Assembly: GCF_003448965.1 (NCBI RefSeq)
Contig: NZ_QRGC01000002.1
Coordinates: 62,001-126,000 of the forward strand
Direction: 5' to 3'
Length of the DNA stretch: 64,000 nucleotides
Source: Oceanicella sp. SM1341
GTDB lineage: Bacteria > Pseudomonadota > Alphaproteobacteria > Rhodobacterales > Rhodobacteraceae
Made by a program: the position numbers and the translations under genes. The notes under the pieces are model-generated. The model saw only the letters and a list, made by a program, of their open reading frames with translations. It was not told where the DNA came from and made no database searches. Shown in pieces: positions 1 to 7,483 of this stretch; the stretch's first letter is position 1, and the number at the start of each line of letters is the position of its first letter.

Positions 1-321
1 GGGGGTGACGATATGCGCCTCGGTGCCGTAGCCGATGGTGGCGGCGAGCGGCTGGCCGGCGAGCATGTGCGCGCCGTCGAGCTGGCCGTCGATCACGCGG
101 TCGAGCAGCACCTTCCAGTTGGCCTGGGGCTCGAGGGTGACGAACAGGCCCTCGTCCTCGAAAAATCCCTTTTCATAGGCAATGGCGAGGGGCGCCATGT
201 CGGTGAGCTTGATGAAGCCGAACTTCAGTTCGTCCTTCTCGACATCCAGCATCTCGGCCATGCTCGGCACGGCCGAGACGAGCGCGAGGGCGGAGCCACA
301 GAGCAGTCGGGTCAGTCGCAT
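1..321 (-). CDS. nrtA: Nitrate ABC transporter substrate-binding protein (NrtA type), N-terminal part
   Basis: The first 107 codons of a gene that runs off the left edge. The protein starts with a signal peptide ([22 protein letters not shown]) and continues with [20 protein letters not shown] and [20 protein letters not shown] followed by [13 protein letters not shown]. These are hallmarks of NrtA/CmpA periplasmic binding proteins of nitrate ABC transporters. The start is supported by a GGAG site 7 bases upstream. It lies downstream of nasT-nasS on the same strand and is separated from them by a leader that carries an intrinsic terminator, so expression is probably controlled by NasT antitermination. 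The permease and ATPase genes (nrtBC) and nitrate and nitrite reductase genes would be expected beyond the edge but are not visible. Bicarbonate (CmpA) is a less likely substrate given the nas neighbours. Confidence 0.85.
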   Translation of the reverse strand, partial: MRLTRLLCGSALALVSAVPSMAEMLDVEKDELKFGFIKLTDMAPLAIAYEKGFFEDEGLFVTLEPQANWKVLLDRVIDGQLDGAHMLAGQPLAATIGYGTEAHIVTP

Positions 322-338
322 GGGGCATCTCCAGAAAC

Positions 339-400
339 AAAAAAAATGCCGCTCGAACTGTCGCGGACCCGTGTGAGGGGTCGCTGAGTTCGAGCGGCAT
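339..400 (-). terminator. Intrinsic terminator in the nrtA leader
   Basis: Two arms at 346-359 and 387-400 form a perfect 14-bp stem (ATGCCGCTCGAACT against its complement). The loop carries a further inner stem (GACCC/GGGTC). On the minus strand the hairpin runs straight into eight T residues (339-346). It ends only about 18 bases before the nrtA start codon, so it would stop nrtA transcription unless antiterminated. This is the architecture known for NasST-controlled leaders, where the ANTAR protein NasT binds leader RNA and suppresses termination. Confidence 0.85.
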
Positions 401-411
401 TGCTCAAGTCT

Positions 412-467
412 GCTCCGACTTCGGAGCGGGGATTCGAAAGGAAGGCGCCTTTGCCTCCGTCGCCTTC
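412..467 (-). promoter_or_regulatory. Tandem leader hairpins, candidate NasT (ANTAR) target
   Basis: Two further hairpins precede the terminator on the minus strand. The first has arms 441-447 and 461-467 (GAAGGCG/CGCCTTC). The second has arms within 412-427 (GCTCC and GGAGC around the six-base loop GAAGTC). Known ANTAR targets are two stems with six-base loops, the second next to or overlapping the terminator. The second hairpin fits that geometry, with G at loop position 4 but not A at position 1. The first has a larger loop than expected. Placement is clear; assignment as the NasT target is inference. Confidence 0.5.
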
Positions 468-558
468 TCTATGCGCTGCGGCGCGGCGCAAGTCAAACGC
501 CTTGTCGGAATCCGTGCCAAAATATCAGGCGGGAAAGCGCGTTTCGCCATTTGTGCAT

Positions 559-564
559 ATTATA
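559..564 (-). promoter_or_regulatory. Candidate -10 box of the nrtA leader promoter
   Basis: The minus strand reads TATAAT in an AT-rich patch (541-600) inside otherwise very GC-rich DNA, between the nasS stop and the leader hairpins. Transcription from here would give a leader of about 230 bases before nrtA. No good -35 hexamer is seen 16-18 bases upstream, so activation by another factor (for example NtrC) is possible. Confidence 0.4.
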
Positions 565-676
565 CAGGCATATTTTGCCCATATGGCGTGCATTTTCGGT
601 GCATGCGGGGCGCAGGTCTGATTCGCCCGCTGGCACCTGCGGGCGGAAAACTTGTTGAAAAAGGGTGAGTCGGGCC

Positions 677-1726
677 TCAGCCGGGCAGGATGCCGAGGGG
701 CTCCAGCGCGGCCGTGGCGGCCTCGGGGGCGAAGCAGGCGGCGGCGGCGCGGCGCAGTTCGCTGCCGGCGATGCCCCAGGGCACCGACACCCGGTCCGCG
801 AGCCACAGCGCCTCGGCGGGGTCGGGGATGAAGGCGGGGCCGGCGTCGAGCACCAGGGCGTCGGGGTCCTGGCCGACATGGCCGTGGCCGTCGATCACGA
901 AGGCGCCGCGCAGGGCCTGCTCGATGAGCGGCGAGGGGCAGTCGAGGTAGGTGGGCAGGCCCAGCACCTCGGCCAGCACCTGCAGGGATTCGGGCCGGCC
1001 GGCCCAGGCCCCGGCCCGGGCGAGGGCGCGCATCAGCCGCTCGAGGGTGCGGGGGTTCGCCTCCGCCCAGTCGCGGCGCACGCCGAGCACCTTCTCGCGG
1101 CTGCGGCGGCGGATGGCGGCGCCGGTGAGCAGCATGTCGGCCGCGCCCCGGTCCACCGCCACGCTGCCCCAGGGCTCGCCCACCATCACGAGGTCGACCT
1201 CGCCGGCCATCAGCACCTCGCTCAGCAGCGAGGGCGGGGCGACCACCATGTCGAAGTCGCGGTCCGCGTCGCCGCCGCCCTGCTCCATCAGCAGGCGCAC
1301 CAGCTCGCGGTGCATCGAGTGCGGGTAGGGCACGCCGACGCGCAGCCGGTCGCGGCGCGAGCGGCGCACGATGGCGTGGGCGGTGGCCTCCGCGTCGCCG
1401 AAGGCCGCGCCGAGGTCGCGCAGCTCGGCGGCCAGCGGCCGGGCGGCGGTGAGGGTGTTGCCGTCGAGCCCGAGCACGAAGGGGGCGAGGATCTCCGCCG
1501 GCACCGGGCCGAGGCCGAGCGACATCGCCAGCGGCAGCGGCGAGAGCATGTGCGCCATCGGGTAGACCCCGAGCGAGACCTTGTCGCGGATCGAGGACCA
1601 GCTCGCCTCGCGGCGCAGCACCAGGTCCACGCCTTCCTCGGCGGCGAAGCCCATCTCGAGGGCGGCGACGAGCAGCGCGCTGTCCGTGAGGGCGACGAAG
1701 CCGCATTCCACCTGCGCGAGGCTCAT
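677..1726 (-). CDS. nasS: NasS-type nitrate/nitrite sensor protein
   Basis: A 349-residue protein with the fold signature of NrtA-like binding proteins (FVALTDSALLVAALEMGFAA, LGVYPMAHMLSPLPLAMSLG, GVPYPHSMHRELV) but no signal peptide, so it acts in the cytoplasm. In the NasS family such proteins bind nitrate or nitrite. Without the ligand they hold NasT in an inactive complex. Its ATG overlaps the nasT stop codon (ATGA), which implies translational coupling and fits a 1:1 complex. It sits between nasT and the nitrate transporter gene, as in known nas clusters. A plain transport binding protein is unlikely because no export signal is present. Confidence 0.85.
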   Translation of the reverse strand: MSLAQVECGFVALTDSALLVAALEMGFAAEEGVDLVLRREASWSSIRDKVSLGVYPMAHMLSPLPLAMSLGLGPVPAEILAPFVLGLDGNTLTAARPLAAELRDLGAAFGDAEATAHAIVRRSRRDRLRVGVPYPHSMHRELVRLLMEQGGGDADRDFDMVVAPPSLLSEVLMAGEVDLVMVGEPWGSVAVDRGAADMLLTGAAIRRRSREKVLGVRRDWAEANPRTLERLMRALARAGAWAGRPESLQVLAEVLGLPTYLDCPSPLIEQALRGAFVIDGHGHVGQDPDALVLDAGPAFIPDPAEALWLADRVSVPWGIAGSELRRAAAACFAPEAATAALEPLGILPG

Positions 1727-2304
1727 GACAGCAGCCCGGCGGCGGTGACGAGCCCCTCGGCCAGCTCGGCCACGCGCTTGCCCTGGTCCATCGCGGTCTT
1801 GCGCAGCAGGGCGTAGGCGGCTTCCTCGTCGATGCCGCGGGCCTTCATCAGGATGCCCTTGGCGCGGTCGATGGTCTTGCGCTCGGCAAGCGCCGCCTTG
1901 GTGGCGGTGAGCTCGGCCTGCAGGCGGGCGAAGGAGTGGAAGCGGGCGATGGCGGTTTCCAGCACCGGGCGCACCCGGTCGCGGCGCAACCCGTCGACCA
2001 CGTAGGCGCTCACGCCCGCGGCGATGGCGGCCTGCATCATGCCGCGATCGGAGCGGTCGACGAACATCGCCACCGGGCGCTCGGAGGGGCCGGCGGCGGC
2101 GGTGAGTTGCTCCAGCGTGTCGCGATTGGGGTTCTCCAGCCCGATGAGCACGATGTCGGCGTCGAGCCGCGCCAGCCGGGCGGCGAGGCCCTGCATCTCG
2201 GAGACGATGCTGACCCGGTACTCGCCCTCGTCCTCCAGCCCGCCGCGGATCATCGCCGCGCGGTCCGCGTCGGTGTCGATCACCACGATGTGCAGCGCAT
2301 CCAT
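1723..2304 (-). CDS. nasT: NasT-type ANTAR antiterminator / response regulator
   Basis: A 193-residue protein with an N-terminal receiver-like domain (residues about 1-120, VVIDTD at 7-12) and a C-terminal ANTAR RNA-binding domain (about 125-187, containing KTIDRAKGILMKARGI). NasT family proteins bind leader RNA and prevent termination ahead of nitrate-assimilation genes. The position that normally holds the phosphorylated Asp is Gly55 (DIVLIGLENPNRD), so control by phosphorylation looks impossible. This agrees with control through the partner NasS. The start follows a GGAG site 8 bases upstream. The gene overlaps nasS by four bases. Confidence 0.88.
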   Translation of the reverse strand: MDALHIVVIDTDADRAAMIRGGLEDEGEYRVSIVSEMQGLAARLARLDADIVLIGLENPNRDTLEQLTAAAGPSERPVAMFVDRSDRGMMQAAIAAGVSAYVVDGLRRDRVRPVLETAIARFHSFARLQAELTATKAALAERKTIDRAKGILMKARGIDEEAAYALLRKTAMDQGKRVAELAEGLVTAAGLLS

Positions 2305-2452
2305 GCAGGGGTCTCCGGGGCCGGGGGAAGGGACGTCCCCCCAGAGAAGCGCCAATCGCGCTGCGGATCAAGAGCCCATGCTGCGCTGCGTCATCACGAG
2401 GCGTCGCGGCCGGGGCCGGCGCCCGTCCCGCGCAGGCGGGATCGTTTCGCGC

Positions 2453-2471
2453 GGGGGGCTCGATGCCCCCC
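2453..2471. repeat. Dispersed palindromic element, copy A
   Basis: Core GGGGGGCTCGATGCCCCCC. The 17-base centre GGGGGCTCGATGCCCCC recurs at 2570-2588, 52352-52368 and 53981-53997. The flanks resemble those of copy B. Confidence 0.7.
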
Positions 2472-2569
2472 GTGCGGAAGGCTCCCCGCGGAACGCCTCC
2501 GGCCCCGCGCAGGCTGCGCCGGTGTCGGCGGTGCCGCGGATCCCGCCGTCGCGCGGGTACCTTCCCCTC

Positions 2570-2588
2570 GGGGGGCATCGAGCCCCCC
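2570..2588. repeat. Dispersed palindromic element, copy B
   Basis: The plus strand reads the reverse complement of copy A (GGGGGGCATCGAGCCCCCC), about 100 bases away. Flanks on both sides match copy A in the inverted sense, so the two copies look like a duplicated unit rather than chance GC palindromes. Confidence 0.7.
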
Positions 2589-2662
2589 TTCGGGAAACGA
2601 GCCCGCTGGCGCGGGCCGGGCGCGGGGTGGCGGGCCGCGTTCCTGCGGCTCCGGGCCGGGTT

Positions 2663-4180
2663 TCAGGCGGCGAAGGTTTCGGCGAATTCGTCGCGCAGGG
2701 CCTTCTTCTGCACCTTGCCCATGGTGTTGCGCGGCAGCTCGTCCACGAAGAACACCCGCTTGGGCTGCTTGTAGCGCGCAAGCTGCGGGGCGAGGGCGGC
2801 GAGCACCGCGGCCTCGTCGAGCGCGGCCCCCTTCTCGGCCACCACCACGGCCGCCACGCCCTCGCCGAAATCCGGGTGGGGCAGGCCGATGACGGCGCTT
2901 TCCACCACGCCGGGCAGGTCGTCGATCAGCGCCTCGATCTCCTTGGGGTAGACGTTGAAGCCGCCGGAGATGATCAGGTCCTTCGAGCGGCCGACGATGC
3001 TCACGTAGCCGTCGGCGTCGATCACCCCGAGGTCGCCGGTGATGAAGAAGCCGGTGTCGCGCAGCTCCTCCTTCGTCTTCTCGGGCATGCGCCAGTAGCC
3101 GGAGAACACGTTGGGGCCGCGCACCTCGATGAGGCCGATCTCGCCCTGCGGCAGGGTCTCGCCGCTCTCGGGGTCGGTGATTTTCAGCTCCACCCCGGGC
3201 AGGGGGAAGCCCACGGTGCCGGCGCGGCGCTCGCCCTCGTAGGGGTTGGAGGTGTTCATGTTGGTCTCGGTCATGCCGTAGCGCTCGAGGATGGCGTGGC
3301 CGGTGCGGGCGCGCCACCGCTCGTGGGTGTCGGCCAGCAGGGGGGCGGAGCCGGAGATGAACAGGCGCATGTTCGCCACCGCCTCGCGGGTGAGGCCGGG
3401 GTGCTCGAGCAGGCGGGTGTAGAAGGTCGGCACGCCCATCAGCGCGGTGGCCTTGGGCAGGGCGGCGACGATCGCCTCGGCGTCGAACTTCGGCAGGAAG
3501 ATCATCGAGGCGCCGGCGAAGAGCGTCACGTTGGTGGCCACGAACAGCCCGTGGGTGTGGAAGATCGGCAGGGCGTGGATGAGCACGTCATCGGCCGTGA
3601 AGCGCCAGGTATCGCGCAGGGTCTCGGAGTTCGAGGCCAGCGCCCGGTGGGTGAGCATCGCGCCCTTGGAGCGCCCGGTGGTGCCGGAGGTGTAGAGGAT
3701 GGCGGCGAGGTCTTCCGCGCCGCGCGGCACCGCGGCGAAGCCGGGCTCGGCGGCATCTGCCGCATCGCGCAGGGTGCCGTGGCCGCGGGCGTCGAGGGTG
3801 AGCACCTTTGCGCCCTTCGCCAGCGGGGTGATCTCCGCCTCCCGCGCGGGGTCGCAGACCACCACGGCGGGCTCGGCGTCGGAGATGAAATAGTCGAGCT
3901 CGGCGGCGGTGTAGGCGGTGTTGAGCGGCAGGAAGACGCCCCCCGCCAGCACCGTGCCGATGTAGAGCTCGATGGTCTCGAGCGACTTCTCCACCTGCAC
4001 GGCCACCCGGTCTCCCGGCTTCACCCCGGCGTCGGCGAGGGCGGCGGCCATGCGCTCGGCGGCGGCGAACAGCGCCTCGTAGCTCAGCGGGTGCCCGAAA
4101 CCGGCGATGGCGAAGAGGCGGTCGGTCTCGCCCAGGGAGGCCGCGCGCAGCCGCGTGGCGAGGTGGTTGTCGTCATACAT
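2663..4180 (-). CDS. matB: Malonyl-CoA synthetase (malonate-CoA ligase)
   Basis: A 505-residue adenylate-forming enzyme that activates malonate with ATP and CoA. Visible motifs are the phosphate-binding loop YTSGTTGRSKGAM (about residue 165), YGMTETNMNTSNP (about 300), STGE-like STGDLGVIDADGYV region as FITGDLGVIDADGYVSIVGR, YPKEIE, and the C-terminal catalytic lysine motif PRNTMGKVQKKALRDEF. Length and motifs fit MatB rather than longer acyl-CoA ligases. It begins 12 bases after the malonyl-CoA decarboxylase stop and is the last gene of the TRAP-decarboxylase operon. Together they turn imported malonate into acetyl-CoA and CO2. Confidence 0.9.
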   Translation of the reverse strand: MYDDNHLATRLRAASLGETDRLFAIAGFGHPLSYEALFAAAERMAAALADAGVKPGDRVAVQVEKSLETIELYIGTVLAGGVFLPLNTAYTAAELDYFISDAEPAVVVCDPAREAEITPLAKGAKVLTLDARGHGTLRDAADAAEPGFAAVPRGAEDLAAILYTSGTTGRSKGAMLTHRALASNSETLRDTWRFTADDVLIHALPIFHTHGLFVATNVTLFAGASMIFLPKFDAEAIVAALPKATALMGVPTFYTRLLEHPGLTREAVANMRLFISGSAPLLADTHERWRARTGHAILERYGMTETNMNTSNPYEGERRAGTVGFPLPGVELKITDPESGETLPQGEIGLIEVRGPNVFSGYWRMPEKTKEELRDTGFFITGDLGVIDADGYVSIVGRSKDLIISGGFNVYPKEIEALIDDLPGVVESAVIGLPHPDFGEGVAAVVVAEKGAALDEAAVLAALAPQLARYKQPKRVFFVDELPRNTMGKVQKKALRDEFAETFAA

Positions 4181-4192
4181 CGTCGGGCAGTC

Positions 4193-5470
4193 CTACTTGC
4201 TCTTGATCAGTTTCTGGATGGCGGGGGAGAAGGCCACGGTGCCCTCGTTGGCGAAGGCCTCGTGATTACGCTCTATGCGGTCGAGATCGTAGAGGTAGTT
4301 CACCATGGCGCCCCAGCTCGCCTCCATCCCGCCGGGCGAGGCGTCGCCCTCCGGGTTCACCTGCTCCAGCCGCGCGCCGTTGCCGAGGTGGAAGCGGGCC
4401 ACGGGATCGGCCGGGCCGCCGCGCGGGCTGCGGCCCTGCACGAGGTATTTCGCGGTGATGCGCGAGAGCAGCTCGGGCGCGGGCGGGGTCTCCGCCTCCA
4501 GCGCGGCGCGTTCCTCGGCGGTGAGCAGCTTCTGCGCCGCCTCGCTGCCGGCCCAGCGGCGCAGGCCGGGCACGGGCGACAGGGTGACGAAGGTCTCCAG
4601 CCGGCGAAACTCGGCGCGCAGCTCCTCCACCACGGTCTTGATGAGGAAATTGCCGAAGGAGATGCCGCGCAGCCCCGGCTGACAGTTGGAGATGGAGTAG
4701 AAGACCGCGGTGCGCGCCTCCTTGCCGGCCATCGGGTTTGCTCCCTCGAGGATCGGGCCGATGGCGCGGGGGATCTCGGCGGTGAGCGCCACCTCGACGA
4801 AGATCAGCGGCTCGTCGGGCAGGGCGGGGTGGAAGAAGGCGTAGAGCCGGCGGTCGGGCGCGCCCACCCGGCGGCGCAGGTCGTCCCAGCCCTGGATCTC
4901 GTGCACGGCCTCGTAGGCGATGATCTTCTCCAGCACCACGGCGGGGGTGTGCCAGTCGATGTGGCGCAGGGTGAGGAAGCCGCGGTTGAACCAGGAGGAG
5001 AACAGGTGGCGGAAATCGCTGTCGAGGGCCGCGGTCTCGGGGTGGTCGCGCAGGATCTTCAGCAGGTCGGCGCGCATGGCGACGAGCGCCTGCGTGCCGC
5101 CGGGCGCGCGGTTGAGCCGGCGGATCAGCTCCTGCGCACGGGGCTCGGAGGCGGCGTGCAGGGCGCGGGCGGTGGTGTCGGAGGGGTCGTCCGTCCAGGC
5201 CTGGGCGGCCTCGAGCATGCGGTCCTCGTCTACCCCGAAGCGCTGGGCGAGGGCGAGGAAGAAGCCGCCGCGCGCCTGCGGCTCGAGGGCCGCGTAGCGG
5301 TCGAGGATGTCGCGGGCGAGCGCGAGGCTCGTCGCCTCGCCCTTGCCGCTCACCAGCACGTCGCAGCGGTCGATCAGCGTGGCGCGGCCGCCGGACTGGG
5401 GCATCAGCGCCAGCCCGAGGTCGGACACGCGGGAGACGAGATCGGAGACGATCGTGGTTGCGCGCATCAT
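4193..5470 (-). CDS. matA: Malonyl-CoA decarboxylase
   Basis: A 425-residue protein of the malonyl-CoA decarboxylase family, which releases CO2 from malonyl-CoA to give acetyl-CoA. It has the N-terminal helical region (residues about 1-120) and the catalytic acyltransferase-like domain. Conserved stretches include HLFSSWFNRGFLTLRHIDW, FYSISNCQPGLRGISFGNFL and the C-terminal ARFHLGNGARLEQVN with MVNYLYDLDRIERNHEAF. Two ATG codons are adjacent; the first is chosen because it overlaps the upstream permease stop codon (ATGA). It is followed closely by matB. No mitochondrial-type leader is present, so it is cytoplasmic. Confidence 0.92.
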   Translation of the reverse strand: MMRATTIVSDLVSRVSDLGLALMPQSGGRATLIDRCDVLVSGKGEATSLALARDILDRYAALEPQARGGFFLALAQRFGVDEDRMLEAAQAWTDDPSDTTARALHAASEPRAQELIRRLNRAPGGTQALVAMRADLLKILRDHPETAALDSDFRHLFSSWFNRGFLTLRHIDWHTPAVVLEKIIAYEAVHEIQGWDDLRRRVGAPDRRLYAFFHPALPDEPLIFVEVALTAEIPRAIGPILEGANPMAGKEARTAVFYSISNCQPGLRGISFGNFLIKTVVEELRAEFRRLETFVTLSPVPGLRRWAGSEAAQKLLTAEERAALEAETPPAPELLSRITAKYLVQGRSPRGGPADPVARFHLGNGARLEQVNPEGDASPGGMEASWGAMVNYLYDLDRIERNHEAFANEGTVAFSPAIQKLIKSK

Positions 5471-6780
5471 GCAGCTCCCATCACGAGGGTCGGCAGCCAG
5501 GTGGCAAGCCCGGGGAACAGCGCGAGGATCACGATGCCCAGCACCATGCAGGCCACGAAGGGCAGCGAGCCCTTCAGGATGGTGCCCAGCGGAATGTCCG
5601 GCGCGATTCCGTTGATCACGTAGAGGTTGAGGCCCACGGGGGGCGAGATCAAGCCGATCTCCATGTTGATGGTAAGCACCACGGCGAACCAGTAGGGGTC
5701 GAAGCCCGCGCCCTCGATGATCGGCATCAGGATGGGGGCGGCCATCAGGATCACCGCCACGGGGGGCAGGAAGAAGCCGGCCACCAGCAGGAACAGGTTC
5801 ACGCAGAGCATGATCACCCAGCGGTTCGCCTCCAGCTCGGCGATCCAGCCGGCGATGGACTGGGTGATGAACAGCGAGGAGAGCATGTAGGAAAACACCC
5901 CCGCAGCCCCGATGATGAACAGGATCATCACGCTCTCGCGGGTGCTGTCGCGCAGCACCACCCAGATGGCGCCGATGCTCCACATCCGGTAGATCACCAC
6001 CGCGATCACCACGCACAGCAGCGCGCCTACCGCCGCCGTCTCCGACGGCGTGGCGACGCCGCCGTACATGGCGTAGAGCACGCCGGCGATGATGGCGAGG
6101 AAGGGCAGCACGCGGGGCAGGATCTCGAGCCGCGCGCGCCAGGGGTAGCTGCGCTGGCCCAGCACCGCCATGTTGCCCGAACGCCAGGTGGAGAAGATCG
6201 ACCAGGCCATGAACAGCCCCACCAGCATCACCCCGGGCAGCACGCCGGCGAGGAACAGCCGGCCGATCGAGGTTTCCGTGGCGATGCCGTAGACGATCAT
6301 CGTCACCGAGGGCGGGATGAGGATGCCCAGCGTGCCGCCCGCGGCGATGGAGCCGGCGGCAACGCCGTCGGGGTAGCCGCGCCTGCGCATCTCCGGGATG
6401 CCCATCTTGCCGATGGCCGCACAGGTGGCGGGCGAGGAGCCGGACATGGCGGCGAAGAGCGCGCAGGCGCCCAGGTTGGACACCACCAGCCCGCCCGGCA
6501 CCCGGGTGAGCCAGCGCTCCAGCGCCTCGTAGAGGTCGGCGCCCGCCCGGGTGGAGGAGATGGCCGCCCCCATGATGATGAACATCGGTATCGAGAGCAG
6601 GGCGAAGTCGTTGAGCTTGCCGAACAGGATCTCGGGCATGAGCGAGAGCGAGCGCAGCCCGTCGAACGCCAGCAGGAACAGCGCCGAGACGGTGAGCAGC
6701 CCCACCGCCACCGGGATGCCGGAGAACAGCACGAAGACGGTGGCGAGCGCCACGATGAGGCCGAGCAGGAGCGGGTCCAT
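5467..6780 (-). CDS. matM: TRAP transporter large permease (DctM), probably for malonate
   Basis: A 437-residue, highly hydrophobic DctM-type subunit with about 12 predicted membrane segments. Typical family stretches are PMFIIMGAAISS, SGSSPATCAAIGKMGIPEM and LGILIPPSVTMIVYGIATE. It imports the substrate by sodium symport together with the small subunit and the binding protein encoded just upstream. Its ATG overlaps the stop of the small-subunit gene (TGATG), and its own stop overlaps the decarboxylase start, so the genes are coupled. Substrate assignment to malonate is inferred from matA and matB in the same operon, as in the MatPQM systems of rhizobia. Confidence 0.88.
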   Translation of the reverse strand: MDPLLLGLIVALATVFVLFSGIPVAVGLLTVSALFLLAFDGLRSLSLMPEILFGKLNDFALLSIPMFIIMGAAISSTRAGADLYEALERWLTRVPGGLVVSNLGACALFAAMSGSSPATCAAIGKMGIPEMRRRGYPDGVAAGSIAAGGTLGILIPPSVTMIVYGIATETSIGRLFLAGVLPGVMLVGLFMAWSIFSTWRSGNMAVLGQRSYPWRARLEILPRVLPFLAIIAGVLYAMYGGVATPSETAAVGALLCVVIAVVIYRMWSIGAIWVVLRDSTRESVMILFIIGAAGVFSYMLSSLFITQSIAGWIAELEANRWVIMLCVNLFLLVAGFFLPPVAVILMAAPILMPIIEGAGFDPYWFAVVLTINMEIGLISPPVGLNLYVINGIAPDIPLGTILKGSLPFVACMVLGIVILALFPGLATWLPTLVMGAA

Positions 6781-7367
6781 CACGGTTTCTCCGGCAGGCC
6801 GAAGGGCGTCTCGCGGCCCGAGGCCACGGCGAAGAGATCGGCCGCGATCTGCACGAGGTAGAGGCCGAAGCCCAGCGGCATCGCGAGATAGGGGATCCAC
6901 AGCGGCACGCGCCACACGGTCTCCGAGGTCCAGTTGCGCGCCCAGGCCACATGCCACAGCTCGGCGCCGTAGAACATCAGCAGCCCGATCACCGCGAAGG
7001 CAGCCCCGAGCGTGACGAAGGCCAGCCCCAGCCGCAGCCGGCGCGGCAGGGCGATGGGCAGCAGGTCGACGTTCACGTGCCCGCGCAGCAGCTGCACGTA
7101 GGGCAGGCCGATGAGCGTGGCGCCGATCATCATGTAGATGACGAACTCGGTCTGCCAGGTGGTGGAGCCGTTGAGCACGAAGCGCACCAGGATCATCTGG
7201 CAGGTCACCAGGATGGAGGCGACGATCATCAGCGCCGCCAGCACGCCGCAGGCGCGCGAGAGCGTGGCGGCGAAGCGCAGGAACGGGTGGCTCGCGTCAC
7301 GGCGCGGCAGGGCTGTGGCCGCGGCGGCCGCGGCAGTGAGGGGCGTGGCTGGGGCAGTGCCGGACAT
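6780..7367 (-). CDS. matQ: TRAP transporter small permease (DctQ), probably for malonate
   Basis: A 195-residue protein with four predicted membrane segments and the DctQ signature (LVTCQMILVRFVLNGSTTWQ, EFVIYMMIGATLIGLPYVQL, GHVNVDLL). The N-terminus carries an alanine-rich extension of about 25 residues. It forms the membrane part with the large permease whose start codon overlaps its stop. A strong hairpin separates it from the upstream binding-protein gene. Confidence 0.88.
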   Translation of the reverse strand: MSGTAPATPLTAAAAAATALPRRDASHPFLRFAATLSRACGVLAALMIVASILVTCQMILVRFVLNGSTTWQTEFVIYMMIGATLIGLPYVQLLRGHVNVDLLPIALPRRLRLGLAFVTLGAAFAVIGLLMFYGAELWHVAWARNWTSETVWRVPLWIPYLAMPLGFGLYLVQIAADLFAVASGRETPFGLPEKP

Positions 7368-7450
7368 CGGTCATCCTTGTCGGAACACGGGCGCGTGCGG
7401 GCAGGGGCGCGTGGAAATGCGGGCTCGGAAAGGCGGGCTCGGGAAGGCGG

Positions 7451-7478
7451 GGAGCCGGGCCCGCGCGGGCCCGGCTCC
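7451..7478 (-). terminator. Intercistronic hairpin between matP and matQ
   Basis: A perfect 28-base palindrome (arms GGAGCCGGGCCCGC and its complement) lies 5 bases after the matP stop codon. There is no T-run. It probably stabilises the matP message or causes partial termination, giving more binding protein than permease, a common arrangement in binding-protein-dependent operons. Confidence 0.6.
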
Positions 7479-7483
7479 GGGGC

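Larger units (their letters stand above)
2305..2662. other. Gene-free stretch between nasT and matB with a pair of palindromic repeats
   Basis: No credible coding region. It holds two copies of a dispersed palindrome (2453-2471 and 2570-2588) in opposite orientation, with related flanks (TCGTTTC upstream and GGAAGG downstream in both when read in the same direction). The pair could fold into one large hairpin. The nasT promoter must lie at the low end of this stretch, but no convincing box is visible. Confidence 0.6.

Noticed and set aside
2024-5623. A 1199-codon open frame on the plus strand across nasT, matB and the decarboxylase
   Set aside because: It is antisense to three well-supported genes, its product is a low-complexity Gly/Ala/His/Arg chain with no motif, and such frames are expected at this GC content.
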